Source of the DNA: Bacillus sp. EB01
GTDB taxonomy: Bacteria > Bacillota > Bacilli > Bacillales > Cytobacillaceae
Direction: 5' to 3'
Assembly (NCBI RefSeq): GCF_000613125.1
Contig: NZ_HG964497.1
Location: forward strand, 3,541,037 to 3,605,036
DNA: 64,000 nucleotides
A model generated the notes under the pieces. The model ran no database searches. It was not told the origin of the DNA and worked only from the letters and a program-made list of their open reading frames with translations. Made by a program: the position numbers and the translations under genes. Shown piece after piece: positions 7,972 to 16,295 of the stretch (its first letter is position 1; every line of letters starts with the position of its first letter).

Positions 7972-8607
7972 GTGACTAAAGAAAAAATGAACATCATTCA
8001 CATTTTTCTACTCTTGTTTGTTAGCTCAGTTTTTATTTGGTCGATGATTAAGCCAATTGGAGGATATGGCTTAATGGCTGTAGAGGCAGGTCCTGCTGTA
8101 ATCGGGGTGTTGATTGTCGTACTTACATACAAACGGTTTCGACTGACAACCCTGTCTTATATTATCATTGCAGCCCTGGCAATCCTGATGTTCATCGGCG
8201 GCCATTACACATACTCAAGGGTTCCTCTATTTAATTGGATAAAAGACATTTTTGATTTACACCGAAATCACTATGATCGCTTTGGTCATTTGTTAAAGGG
8301 ATTGGGTGTAATAGTTATAAGGGAAGTTTTATTAAGACGAACACCATTAATTCGAGGCCCATGGTTGATTTTTATCATTATGAGTATTTCTCTGGCAATC
8401 GGTGCCCTTTATGAAATCATTGAATGGTTATTTTTCCTACTAACACATGGTGGAAAAGAATCAAAAAATTTTTTAGGTACACAAGGAAGTATGTGGGATG
8501 CACAATGGGATATGTCGTTAACCCTAATTGGATCAGTTTTCGCACTACTTTTTTTGTCAAAATTTCATAACAGGCAACTACCAAGCAACCATAACGAGGA
8601 AAATTAA
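7972..8607 (+). CDS. DUF2238 (YjdF-type) integral membrane protein
   Basis: About 211 residues with six hydrophobic segments. Family marks are GGHYTYSRVPL, the HYDRFGH loop, ALYEIIEW, and GTQGSMWDAQWDM near the end, with conserved His, Asp and Glu facing the same side. The function of the family is unknown. GTG 7972 is chosen because AAGGGA lies 9 bases upstream; GTG 7966 would be only 3 bases from it. It stands alone between two terminated units and its 3' end is 19 bases from the convergent gene at 8627. Confidence 0.85.
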   Translation: MTKEKMNIIHIFLLLFVSSVFIWSMIKPIGGYGLMAVEAGPAVIGVLIVVLTYKRFRLTTLSYIIIAALAILMFIGGHYTYSRVPLFNWIKDIFDLHRNHYDRFGHLLKGLGVIVIREVLLRRTPLIRGPWLIFIIMSISLAIGALYEIIEWLFFLLTHGGKESKNFLGTQGSMWDAQWDMSLTLIGSVFALLFLSKFHNRQLPSNHNEEN

Positions 8608-8626
8608 TAATTATATTTATACTTCA

Positions 8627-9259
8627 TTACTCAATATGTTTTCTCGATACTGAACCATCTGTAGATACCGACTTAATTACTTTTTCCGGCAGAGCACAAA
8701 GCAACCGTTTCAGAACAAACGAACAGGCTTCTGCTGCCATCCATGTATATAAAAAGCAGCATACCGCTACGAGAAATAATGGAAGAAAGTGAAAAGATGT
8801 TCCAACACCTGGTCCTAACACGGGAAAGTGAAAGATAAATAGAAGTGCAAATATTCCCATAAATAAGGTAGCACCTGCCAAGGAAACAACTAAAAATCTT
8901 ATTTTTAACTTACGGAAGCAAAAGCCGATTGCCCATCCCAGTATCCCCGTTGTGAACGTAAAAATAAGCAGTTCACTAGGCTGGATAACCAATAGTAGCA
9001 GGATTGTTACCAAATAGGAAAGGAAACCCTGGCGGACAGAAACAACCGTTGTTAAAAATAAAGGTAAAGTTGCCATTGCGCTCACAAAAAAGCCGATGCC
9101 TGGCATATATCCCCCTGCAGATTGGAATATCGCTGCAATCGAGCTTAGCACTGCAGTAAGGATTAGTTTCATGGCAGGTGATAATTCCCATAAACCTAAT
9201 TTATTTTCATACAAAGAATTGCGCCAATACCGTATGGCTTTACTTCTCCCCTTCTTCAC
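8627..9259 (-). CDS. Uncharacterised polytopic membrane protein
   Basis: A 210-residue protein with about six membrane segments and a basic cytoplasmic N-terminus. The first part (MKLILTAVLSSIAAIFQSAG, then GIGFFVSAMATLPLFLTTVV) resembles the first helices of energy-coupling-factor S components or DUF2232-type proteins, which suggests a small-molecule transport role. This is inference only. It starts at GTG 9259 with GGAGATGAG upstream. It is a single gene, convergent with the DUF2238 gene. Confidence 0.7.
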   Translation of the reverse strand: MKKGRSKAIRYWRNSLYENKLGLWELSPAMKLILTAVLSSIAAIFQSAGGYMPGIGFFVSAMATLPLFLTTVVSVRQGFLSYLVTILLLLVIQPSELLIFTFTTGILGWAIGFCFRKLKIRFLVVSLAGATLFMGIFALLFIFHFPVLGPGVGTSFHFLPLFLVAVCCFLYTWMAAEACSFVLKRLLCALPEKVIKSVSTDGSVSRKHIE

Positions 9260-9451
9260 ACTCTCATCTCCAACTTTTACATTCTGGTTTATAACACTTT
9301 ATGTTTATTCGTCTTTACAATCGGTTTATGACCGAGGCTATTGCTTTAACGCTGATTCGAAACTCATGTCTTTAATCCTGATTTGGCATGAATACTATAG
9401 CTCTATTCATATTGTTATAAAAAGAAGACAAATATGAAGGGGTTGGGAAAC

Positions 9452-10852
9452 GTGAAGGTTCGTTTACATCCGATTGTAAGTGGGATCAATTTGCCCACAG
9501 TAATAAAAACAACAGTACTTCCGGGTGAGTCAGTCGAACGATTATTTATTGCGACCCAGGTTGGAGAAATTTTTTACATAGCAAACGGAAGCTTAAGACC
9601 TTTTTTGGATATTCGCACGCGAATTATTAAACTTGGTTTTTCTGGTGGCTATGATGAACGGGGATTGCTTGGGTTAGCCTTCCACCCCTACTTTAATACC
9701 AACGGTCTTTTTTATCTTCATTATTCAGTAGCCGGAACACAAGGCCCTGGTGCTCTAGAATCTTATACGCCTAACCCGTGTGATCCAAGTACTTTAAACC
9801 TTAAGTGGGAAAATCGAGATACAAACTTTGATCATATTGATACAGTTGAAGAATGGGCATTACAACCGAGTGGCCAGCCTCAAAAGCGGCGGACATTATT
9901 ATCCTTAAGAAGACCATTTTTTAATCATAATGGGGTAAACAGCTTAAACTTTTCACCTGAAACAGGAAGGCTTGTTTTTACAAATGGAGATGGCGGTTCT
10001 GGCTATGATCCCTTTAATTTAGCCCAGGATGATATCGAAATTGCAGGAAAAATAATTGAAATTGATGTTAGTAAAAATACATTTATCCCTAATCCTCCAG
10101 TTGTCACACGGTTTAATGAACTTCCCGCCGGGATTCAAGAGATACTCTCGGTCATTGCCAAAGGGGTTCGCAATATACCAGGCATATCTTTTCAAAGGTA
10201 TTACAATCAAACTATTAAATATGTAGGAAATGTTGGACAGGATTTCGCGGAGGCGATTTTTTCTTTCGTCCAGTATAAACCAATACCGGTTACCAAGTTG
10301 GTTCAAGCTTTTATAGCGAATACCACTCTAATTCAAGAAGGAGTTGTTAACTTAGGCTGGCGAGGATGGGAAGGTGCTTTCCCTACGCAAATTATAAGGA
10401 GCTGCCCTGCAAATCCGACAACTGATGAAAAAACAGTCGCTTTTTATAATGATGCAGTGAATACCTCAACGAAGCGTCTTCCGCCATTAACGACTTATTT
10501 TCATAAAGATTCCCGGCCTGGTAAATTTGCAGGAACCGCTCTTACAGGAGTCCAAGGCTATATGGGGAATGCCATCCCGGAATTAACCGGAAGTGTTATA
10601 TTTACCGATTTTGTCAGAAAGCATGAATCTCAAGCAGCTGCTAGAGGGGTTTTAGCTTATACGAGGATACGAACTGACAGTAAATTAAATGATTATAGTG
10701 TTATAGAAACCGATTATAATTTCGGGTCTCAATCAGCTTATTATGTTAGCTTGGGAACGAATCTCAATCAAACCACACTCTATTTAGGGATTTATGGCTC
10801 ATCGAGAGTAACTGATTATAGCCATGGTACTGTTTTTGAAATAATTGCGTGA
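9452..10852 (+). CDS. Glucose/sorbosone dehydrogenase-like beta-propeller protein
   Basis: A protein of about 466 residues related to soluble PQQ-dependent sugar dehydrogenases. Signature segments are YDERGLLGLAFHPYF near the start, FFNHNGVNSLNFSPETGRL with FTNGDGGSGYDPFNLAQD in the middle, and the late Gly-rich FTDFVRKHE blade. Family members form a six-bladed propeller and oxidise aldoses. Here there is no signal peptide, so either the protein is cytoplasmic or it leaves by another route. GTG 9452 has AAGGGG nine bases upstream and is preferred to ATG 9434. A single gene; catalytic activity is not established by sequence alone. Confidence 0.82.
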   Translation: MKVRLHPIVSGINLPTVIKTTVLPGESVERLFIATQVGEIFYIANGSLRPFLDIRTRIIKLGFSGGYDERGLLGLAFHPYFNTNGLFYLHYSVAGTQGPGALESYTPNPCDPSTLNLKWENRDTNFDHIDTVEEWALQPSGQPQKRRTLLSLRRPFFNHNGVNSLNFSPETGRLVFTNGDGGSGYDPFNLAQDDIEIAGKIIEIDVSKNTFIPNPPVVTRFNELPAGIQEILSVIAKGVRNIPGISFQRYYNQTIKYVGNVGQDFAEAIFSFVQYKPIPVTKLVQAFIANTTLIQEGVVNLGWRGWEGAFPTQIIRSCPANPTTDEKTVAFYNDAVNTSTKRLPPLTTYFHKDSRPGKFAGTALTGVQGYMGNAIPELTGSVIFTDFVRKHESQAAARGVLAYTRIRTDSKLNDYSVIETDYNFGSQSAYYVSLGTNLNQTTLYLGIYGSSRVTDYSHGTVFEIIA

Positions 10853-10895
10853 TACAAAAAAATATATGCTTATCAAAAATTGCCTTTCATACAAC

Positions 10896-10925
10896 GAGGA
10901 TTAATCTCCTATTGGATTAATCCTC
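10896..10925. terminator. Hairpin between convergent genes
   Basis: A perfect 10-bp stem (GAGGATTAAT/ATTAATCCTC) lies between the propeller gene and the ABC ATPase stop. T tracts are poor on both sides, so termination strength is uncertain. Confidence 0.55.
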
Positions 10926-10956
10926 CTGCATCACCTTGCGAATGGCTGACAATAGA

Positions 10957-11715
10957 TCAAATTCCTATTTCCAACATTTTCGCTGTCACCGCTTCGACTC
11001 TGGAATCAATATCCGTGCCGTTAAATTTAGGAAGCTTCAATTCTTTTACAATTTTTCCGTCCTGCATAAACAGAATACGTTCGGTCCGCGCTGCAACTTT
11101 CGCATCGTGAGTTACAAGCATAATCGCAGTACCATCCGCATTGATTTCGGAAAAAATGTCCATTATTTCATGAGCGGATTTTGAGTTGAGGGCACCTGTT
11201 GGCTCGTCACCGAAGATGATTTTGGGATTGCTCATCAATGCTCTGCATATCCCTGCACGCTGAAGCTGCCCTCCCGAAACCTGGGTAATATCTCGAGTTT
11301 CAAGCTCTGCAATGCCTACCCTTTTTAGAAGTACTCTTGCCTTCTCTGAAATTTTCGCTGTGTTTTTTCTGTTTTCCCGCATTGATGGAAGTATAATATT
11401 GTCGATGATATTCAGGTTTTTTAGCATAGTTGGCTGCTGAAAAATAAATCCCATTTTTGTTCTGCGCATATCTGCAAGCCCATCCTCCCCGACTGCAGAT
11501 AAATCTTTGCCGTCAAAAACAACCTTTCCACCATCTATACGGTCAATTCCACTTAGAGCAAACATAAGCGTCGATTTTCCCGATCCAGAAGGACCCATCA
11601 CTGAAACGAACTCTCCTTCATTTATTTCTACAGATACACCCTCGAGAACGTTGCGCCGTTCATCACCCTCACCAAACGCTTTTACTATTTGATCACCGAT
11701 AATAATCTTCTCCAT
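10957..11715 (-). CDS. ABC transporter ATPase, FtsX/MacB-associated type
   Basis: The 252-residue nucleotide-binding subunit has Walker [10 protein letters not shown] near residue 42, the Q-loop FIFQQP, the signature VSGGQLQRAG, Walker B IIFGDEPTG and the switch His in LVTHD. The closest relatives are the LolD/MacB/BceA-like ATPases that power FtsX-type permeases, here the adjacent 768-residue protein. Such pairs expel peptides or antibiotics or signal envelope stress. Start ATG 11715 has GGTGGGAG upstream. It is the last gene of a TetR-permease-ATPase operon, 17 bases after the permease stop. Confidence 0.93.
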   Translation of the reverse strand: MEKIIIGDQIVKAFGEGDERRNVLEGVSVEINEGEFVSVMGPSGSGKSTLMFALSGIDRIDGGKVVFDGKDLSAVGEDGLADMRRTKMGFIFQQPTMLKNLNIIDNIILPSMRENRKNTAKISEKARVLLKRVGIAELETRDITQVSGGQLQRAGICRALMSNPKIIFGDEPTGALNSKSAHEIMDIFSEINADGTAIMLVTHDAKVAARTERILFMQDGKIVKELKLPKFNGTDIDSRVEAVTAKMLEIGI

Positions 11716-11732
11716 CTCTCTACTCCCACCTA

Positions 11733-14039
11733 CTATTTTATATTTTCGGAAATTTTTATTTGTCCCGCGTTCGATGTGCCAATCATAGTTGCAATTACCA
11801 CTGTCACTATCATCATCAACGGACTTAGCAGATACGACGTAAGAGGATTTACCGTGAAATTAAACGTCGATGCTCCAAACGAAGAGATAAGCGCGCCCGC
11901 AAGGACTTCTCCAAGAGTGTTGGCGAGTAGCGTACCTAGAATGATTCCAATAATCAGGACGAACACTGAACGAGTAACATACTGCGCCCTAATATCAGAG
12001 TTTGTAAAACCAAGCGCCTTCATTACGGCAATGGAATATCTGTCCTTTGCCACAAGCATTTTCATGAACAACAGTGTAACTAGTATCGTAATAATAAGCG
12101 CAACAGCAACTGCAGCGTATGAAGCTATTTCAACGGAACTAATTGTCGAGCCGAGGGTCTGAGAAACAAATTCATCGATGTCTGAAGTCTTTGCAAAATC
12201 AAATCGATCTGAGTACTCAGTGACCTTCTTTTCAACTAGAGATCTATCCATTAGTTCAACACACACAATGGTCCATATGACGCTAGCCGACTTGTCAGTG
12301 AATACAGCCTTTGCGGTTTTGCCGCCATTCGTAACGTCGGAGTATAACCCGGTAACCGTGAGATCTTTCTCCTTGCCCTCAATCACTAGCGTAATCACAT
12401 CGTCTACCTTTTTGCCCAGCTCATCAGCATTTATAACCGAAAGCGCTATTTCATCATCACGAACTGGTGCTCTGCCCTTTGAATACTCAATTGGAAAGGC
12501 CGAATGGTCACCAAGTTCAACTTTAATATTTTCTTCTGACCCGTTACTTGTTCTTGTTTTGAAAGTCTTTGTTGTCAGAACAGCATACTTGGAAACAGCA
12601 CTGTCACTTTCTATCGCCCTTTCGATTTCAGCGGTTTTTTCAGATGTAGTAGTCTGAATGCGCAAATCATAGTTTCCAATCCCCATATACTGAATAAAGC
12701 TTTTTGAAGAGATGGTGTTGTACAGGTTCTGAGGAACAATAATGATGAATGCCGAAATCACCAGAACCGATAAGCTAGTGGCATAAAGCCTTTTTCTTGC
12801 GAGAACATCCTTAATTCCTAGAAAAACATTCGTGCTTAACAGCCTGTTTGTCAGTAAGGAAAACCGCTTGGCGCTCGTCTTCTTCTCCTGGGAAGTACCG
12901 AAGCGGATAGCTTCTGCAGCGGATATTTTCCGGAAGCGTTTCAGCACACCATTTACATAGGCAATAATTGCGAGGAAAACGAGAAGGATACCGATCATCC
13001 CAAAAGCGATAGCATATGAAGCATTTTCGCTTTCACCCATAAAAAGCCGTATATTATCTAGAAGTACACCTTGGAACATAACCGAGAGAATAAATCCAAG
13101 AATACTGCCTATCGCTGCAACACTTAAGTATTTCACTAGATAGATTTGCTTTATGTCGGAGATACGCATCCCTATTGCCTTCATTACACCAATTTCACGG
13201 TAGTCGTCCTCTATTTTCGCAAGGAGTGTAAAGCGGATGCACATAAAAGCAACAGTAACGACAAGTGCGCTAACGAGAAGGATAACCGCGATCATCATCC
13301 CGTCTGAAATGGCGTTCATCGTTTTAAAAAGCGTATAGGTAACGGTAGGCCCATTCGCTTCAAGCCCAGCGGAAGCATAGGCCGTTTCAAATTCACCTAT
13401 TTCCGAAAAATCCTTTAATCTAAACTCAATCAGATATTCAATACTTCCTTGGTCTTTTAATTCAGCAAAATCATTGTTGCTCACAAGAAATCGCTTTGAC
13501 GCAGAGAGCGAGGAATTCATGGTCGAATCACGGAGAAATCCCGCAACGGTAAATTCCTTCCCGCTGATTATAGCCTTTTCACCGACCTTAACTGTGTTGT
13601 CCTTCATATAAGCTACTGGCACATAAAGCTCGCCATCACTTACATTTCTGATGATGTTGCCGTTAAGGTCAAGAAGATAATCGAATTTTTCATTCTGTAA
13701 GCTCAAACCGTTATCCTGCACACTATTCGCAAGTGAATTTTCGCCCAATAGAATCTGCGCGCCGTCAATGCCAAGAAACTCAACTACCTGATGTTCTTCA
13801 ACATTGTCATTTTGCTCTGCAAACTCTTTAAGTCTAGCAGTATCAATATCTCCTGAATGCATTTGCATAAAATGTGGAGTTTGAGATTTTGTCATTAGCG
13901 TATCAAGCGCACCAGTAAGATTGACAACAAGTATTGCTGCGAGTGATACAAGCATAGAAGCCGCAGCAACAAACACAACTGTTGTGAAGGTTATTGCCTT
14001 GCTCTTTAAAATATCATTGCGGATTATCCTGAAAAACAT
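11733..14039 (-). CDS. ABC transporter permease, FtsX-like
   Basis: A 768-residue permease with a single N-terminal helix, a large extracytoplasmic domain, a first block of three helices (about residues 250-370), a second helix and outer domain (about 415-640), and a last three-helix block. This is the duplicated FtsX layout of MacB/BceB-like systems. The cytoplasmic motif EIGVMKAIGMRISDIKQIY is repeated later as SIAVMKALGFTNSDIRAQYV, confirming the duplication. It works with the ATPase downstream. RBS GAGGTG precedes ATG 14039. Confidence 0.9.
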   Translation of the reverse strand: MFFRIIRNDILKSKAITFTTVVFVAAASMLVSLAAILVVNLTGALDTLMTKSQTPHFMQMHSGDIDTARLKEFAEQNDNVEEHQVVEFLGIDGAQILLGENSLANSVQDNGLSLQNEKFDYLLDLNGNIIRNVSDGELYVPVAYMKDNTVKVGEKAIISGKEFTVAGFLRDSTMNSSLSASKRFLVSNNDFAELKDQGSIEYLIEFRLKDFSEIGEFETAYASAGLEANGPTVTYTLFKTMNAISDGMMIAVILLVSALVVTVAFMCIRFTLLAKIEDDYREIGVMKAIGMRISDIKQIYLVKYLSVAAIGSILGFILSVMFQGVLLDNIRLFMGESENASYAIAFGMIGILLVFLAIIAYVNGVLKRFRKISAAEAIRFGTSQEKKTSAKRFSLLTNRLLSTNVFLGIKDVLARKRLYATSLSVLVISAFIIIVPQNLYNTISSKSFIQYMGIGNYDLRIQTTTSEKTAEIERAIESDSAVSKYAVLTTKTFKTRTSNGSEENIKVELGDHSAFPIEYSKGRAPVRDDEIALSVINADELGKKVDDVITLVIEGKEKDLTVTGLYSDVTNGGKTAKAVFTDKSASVIWTIVCVELMDRSLVEKKVTEYSDRFDFAKTSDIDEFVSQTLGSTISSVEIASYAAVAVALIITILVTLLFMKMLVAKDRYSIAVMKALGFTNSDIRAQYVTRSVFVLIIGIILGTLLANTLGEVLAGALISSFGASTFNFTVNPLTSYLLSPLMMIVTVVIATMIGTSNAGQIKISENIK

Positions 14040-14093
14040 AAGACACCTCTTTTTTAAACAAAACAGAAGAAATCTCTTGGATTTTTTTCCGAA

Positions 14094-14735
14094 TCATTCA
14101 TTATTTACTTTTTCTTCGCTGCCAAACATTTGAATAACATTCTTCAGGCTTCCGCTTTTTGCACCGAGCAGCCTTTCTCCGTTGAAGATAAATGCTTGTA
14201 CCCGTGATGTGCGCTCTTCATCGGTCATCTCTACCATATCATCATCAAAAATGGTATTTGCGTATGTAACAATCATTTCCATACATTCATACGGGTATGG
14301 CGTGCTAAACAGCTCCTGTTCAATCCCCTCTTGGATGATTCCAGTTAGTATTGGCGTAATGCCATTGATGATGACTTTTTGTATTTTCTGATGCATTAGC
14401 GCGTTTTGTGGCTTGTGAATGTGTTCCATAATTTCCTGGCCGCTTCCTTCACTTAAATTCATGGATAAAACAACCCGGATAATCCTTTCGAATACAGGAA
14501 TACTCTTCTCTGTTGCAATTTCCAGTGCTGCACCTAAAAGATGGTCACTATATCGGTCAATTAGTGCGTCCATAATATCTTCCTTCGACTTGAAGTGATA
14601 ATAAAGTGTTCCCCGTGCAATACCGACTTTTTCAAGAATATCGTTCGTACTCGTTCCATCAAAGCCCTTTTGAGCAAATAGCTCATCAGCCGCATTAAGA
14701 ATTTCGTTTCTACGTTCTTCTGCTTCTTTTCTCAT
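14094..14735 (-). CDS. TetR family transcriptional regulator of the ABC exporter
   Basis: 213 residues with an N-terminal helix-turn-helix typical of TetR: FAQKGFDGTSTNDILEKVGI, then GTLYYHFKSKEDI. The C-terminal ligand domain is variable. It is the first gene of the operon with the ABC exporter, and a perfect palindrome lies in its own leader, so it very likely represses itself and the exporter until an unknown ligand binds. RBS AAGGGGG lies before ATG 14735. Confidence 0.93.
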   Translation of the reverse strand: MRKEAEERRNEILNAADELFAQKGFDGTSTNDILEKVGIARGTLYYHFKSKEDIMDALIDRYSDHLLGAALEIATEKSIPVFERIIRVVLSMNLSEGSGQEIMEHIHKPQNALMHQKIQKVIINGITPILTGIIQEGIEQELFSTPYPYECMEMIVTYANTIFDDDMVEMTDEERTSRVQAFIFNGERLLGAKSGSLKNVIQMFGSEEKVNNE

Positions 14736-14752
14736 CGTTACCCCCTTAATCG

Positions 14753-14769
14753 ACCGACAGTCTGTCGGT
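14753..14769. promoter_or_regulatory. Palindromic TetR-type operator
   Basis: ACCGACAG-T-CTGTCGGT is a perfect 17-bp palindrome 18 bases before the regulator ATG, with AT-rich promoter-like sequence beyond it. Its size and place fit an autoregulatory TetR operator. Confidence 0.85.
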
Positions 14770-14886
14770 AATATACTAACATAATACTTTTAATATTCAA
14801 TTGCTTTTGTGTAAATTTTGTAAAGACTTTCAAATGGTGGCATTATAAGGATTCCGATACCTATTTATATAAATGGACTAAATTTA

Positions 14887-14924
14887 GCAAAAAGGTCCGT
14901 TAATCCATCTTGGATCAACGCGCC
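14887..14924 (-). repeat. Dispersed terminator-like hairpin, copy 1
   Basis: GCAAAAAGG followed by an imperfect TTAATCC/GGATCAA hairpin and a GCGCC end. It belongs to the family seen at 20313, 23394, 28969, 29290 and 29895. On the minus strand it ends in T, so it also acts as terminator for a minus-strand transcript upstream of it or as an isolated element. Confidence 0.65.
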
Positions 14925-14989
14925 TTATCATTTACCTGCAATAATTCAAATAAGAAAGAACTGCCACCGCAGCCCTTTAGTAGACCATA

Positions 14990-15385
14990 TTATTTAACTA
15001 TTACTTGACCAACCATTCCCATTTGATAGTGGTACCGACATATCAATTCATATGTACCTGGCATCTTAGGCGTCACAGTAATCGTTTTTTCATTTCCCGG
15101 CTGGACTTCGGCGTCAACTCCGAGCTTTTCCACTGTAAAGGTGTGCTCTTTCTTACCAGTGTTTTTTAATTTAATCGTTGTCGTTTTTCCATTCGGAATC
15201 GTAATAACTTTTGGATTAAAATAATCATCATTTAACTCGACTTCAATCGCATTCACTTGCTCGATAGGCTGTGTGACGACGCCGGACTCCGCCATTGCAC
15301 CAGCATTGATTGGGCCTGTAGTTGTCACAGCTGCTATCATAGCAAATAAAACAATCAATCCAGTTAACCTTTTTATCAATGACAT
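14990..15385 (-). CDS. Exported cupredoxin-domain protein
   Basis: About 131 residues: a signal segment (LTGLIVLFAMIAAVTTT), then one cupredoxin barrel. The likely type-1 copper ligands are His in KKEHTFTVE and Cys, His and Met in ELICRYHYQMGM. It would carry or bind copper outside the membrane, perhaps as an electron carrier; no partner is encoded next to it. ATG 15385 sits 7 bases from GGAGGGAG, better than the GTG two codons upstream. Confidence 0.88.
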   Translation of the reverse strand: MSLIKRLTGLIVLFAMIAAVTTTGPINAGAMAESGVVTQPIEQVNAIEVELNDDYFNPKVITIPNGKTTTIKLKNTGKKEHTFTVEKLGVDAEVQPGNEKTITVTPKMPGTYELICRYHYQMGMVGQVIVK

Positions 15386-15501
15386 ACGCACTCCCTCCTT
15401 TCCTAAGAGTATTTTTTTCTAATTTATAAGAAATTATTATTATTTTTCTTATTCGCTAAAATTTAATTTAGGAGCTACCTTCCCAACTCAACATGTAGAG
15501 G

Positions 15502-15750
15502 TTATTTTACTTCCCAACTATCAATATAAAAAGGGATAAACACAACATCTTTCCGGCCGTCAAGTTGATTAAAATCTATTACCTTATAGCCTAAGCCTGT
15601 ATAGACTCTTGTTCCCCCATCTTTATAAATTTCTTTAAGGATGGAAAAAGCGGGTGGTTTATCTGCTTTTGCCAGGTGGTAGTCTTTAGTACCCATCATT
15701 ATAGCTGCCAATATCAAAAGTGTAGTGATTATACCTTTCTTACTTCTCAT
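15502..15750 (-). CDS. Small exported protein of unknown function
   Basis: About 82 residues: basic start, one hydrophobic segment (IITTLLILAAIMMG), then a 50-residue hydrophilic part ending FIPFYIDSWEVK. The ATG at 15750 follows GAGGTGG by 6 bases. I do not recognise the family. It lies 117 bases upstream of the cupredoxin gene on the same strand and may share its transcript. Confidence 0.6.
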   Translation of the reverse strand: MRSKKGIITTLLILAAIMMGTKDYHLAKADKPPAFSILKEIYKDGGTRVYTGLGYKVIDFNQLDGRKDVVFIPFYIDSWEVK

Positions 15751-16253
15751 CCTCATCCACCTCATTGTTAAAGTATTCTATTCCGTTGAGGAACTCTTTT
15801 TTAAGTACACTCATCACTAAGTCGGTCAACATACTGGCTAGAGACACAGGCGGCTTTGATGCAAAGCGCAACGTAACAGCATCCGGTGACTTCATGGTCT
15901 CCTAGCACGACGCAAACAATGAAAATCCCGCATGGGCGTTAATTTTTGAGGCACCTCTGCTTGCTTGCGAGGTTTTTAATCGTGTTGTGGCGGGAAGGGC
16001 TGTGGTTTGACCGATAAAAATTTTCCTGGACCGATAAATTATTTATTAGACCGATAAACCAGAAGATTGTTCTATTAAAAGAACAATTGGACACCCCAAA
16101 CGTGTCAAATTTGGTAAAACCCGTATGTACACGGCCTGTTTCCAGCGGTAAAAACAATTTCCTGTAGAGAATATAATCAATAATGATTAAATTAATCCTC
16201 CTTTTTACCACAATCAGGGTTAGATGCCCCGTAACACCACATAGAAAAGGCTA
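15751..16253. other. 500-base gap with three phased GACCGATAAA repeats
   Basis: GACCGATAAA occurs at 16009-16018, 16029-16038 and 16049-16058, an exact 20-bp period, close to two helical turns. No supported gene lies here; a 90-codon minus frame across the repeats lacks coding character and a ribosome binding site. The repeats could be sites for a protein bound to one face of the helix, or a short degenerate array. Confidence 0.6.
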
Positions 16254-16284
16254 TTATCCATGTACTGGATAGATAGCCTTTTTA
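16254..16284. terminator. Terminator of the thermonuclease gene
   Basis: AAAAGGCTAT pairs imperfectly with ATAGCCTTTTT across a GGATA-containing stem just after the stop at 16296. It can work on both strands. Confidence 0.75.
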
Positions 16285-16295
16285 GGTTAGTATTC

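Noticed and set aside
15939-16211. 90-codon minus-strand ORF
   Set aside because: It spans the GACCGATAAA repeats, has no ribosome binding site and no coding-like composition.
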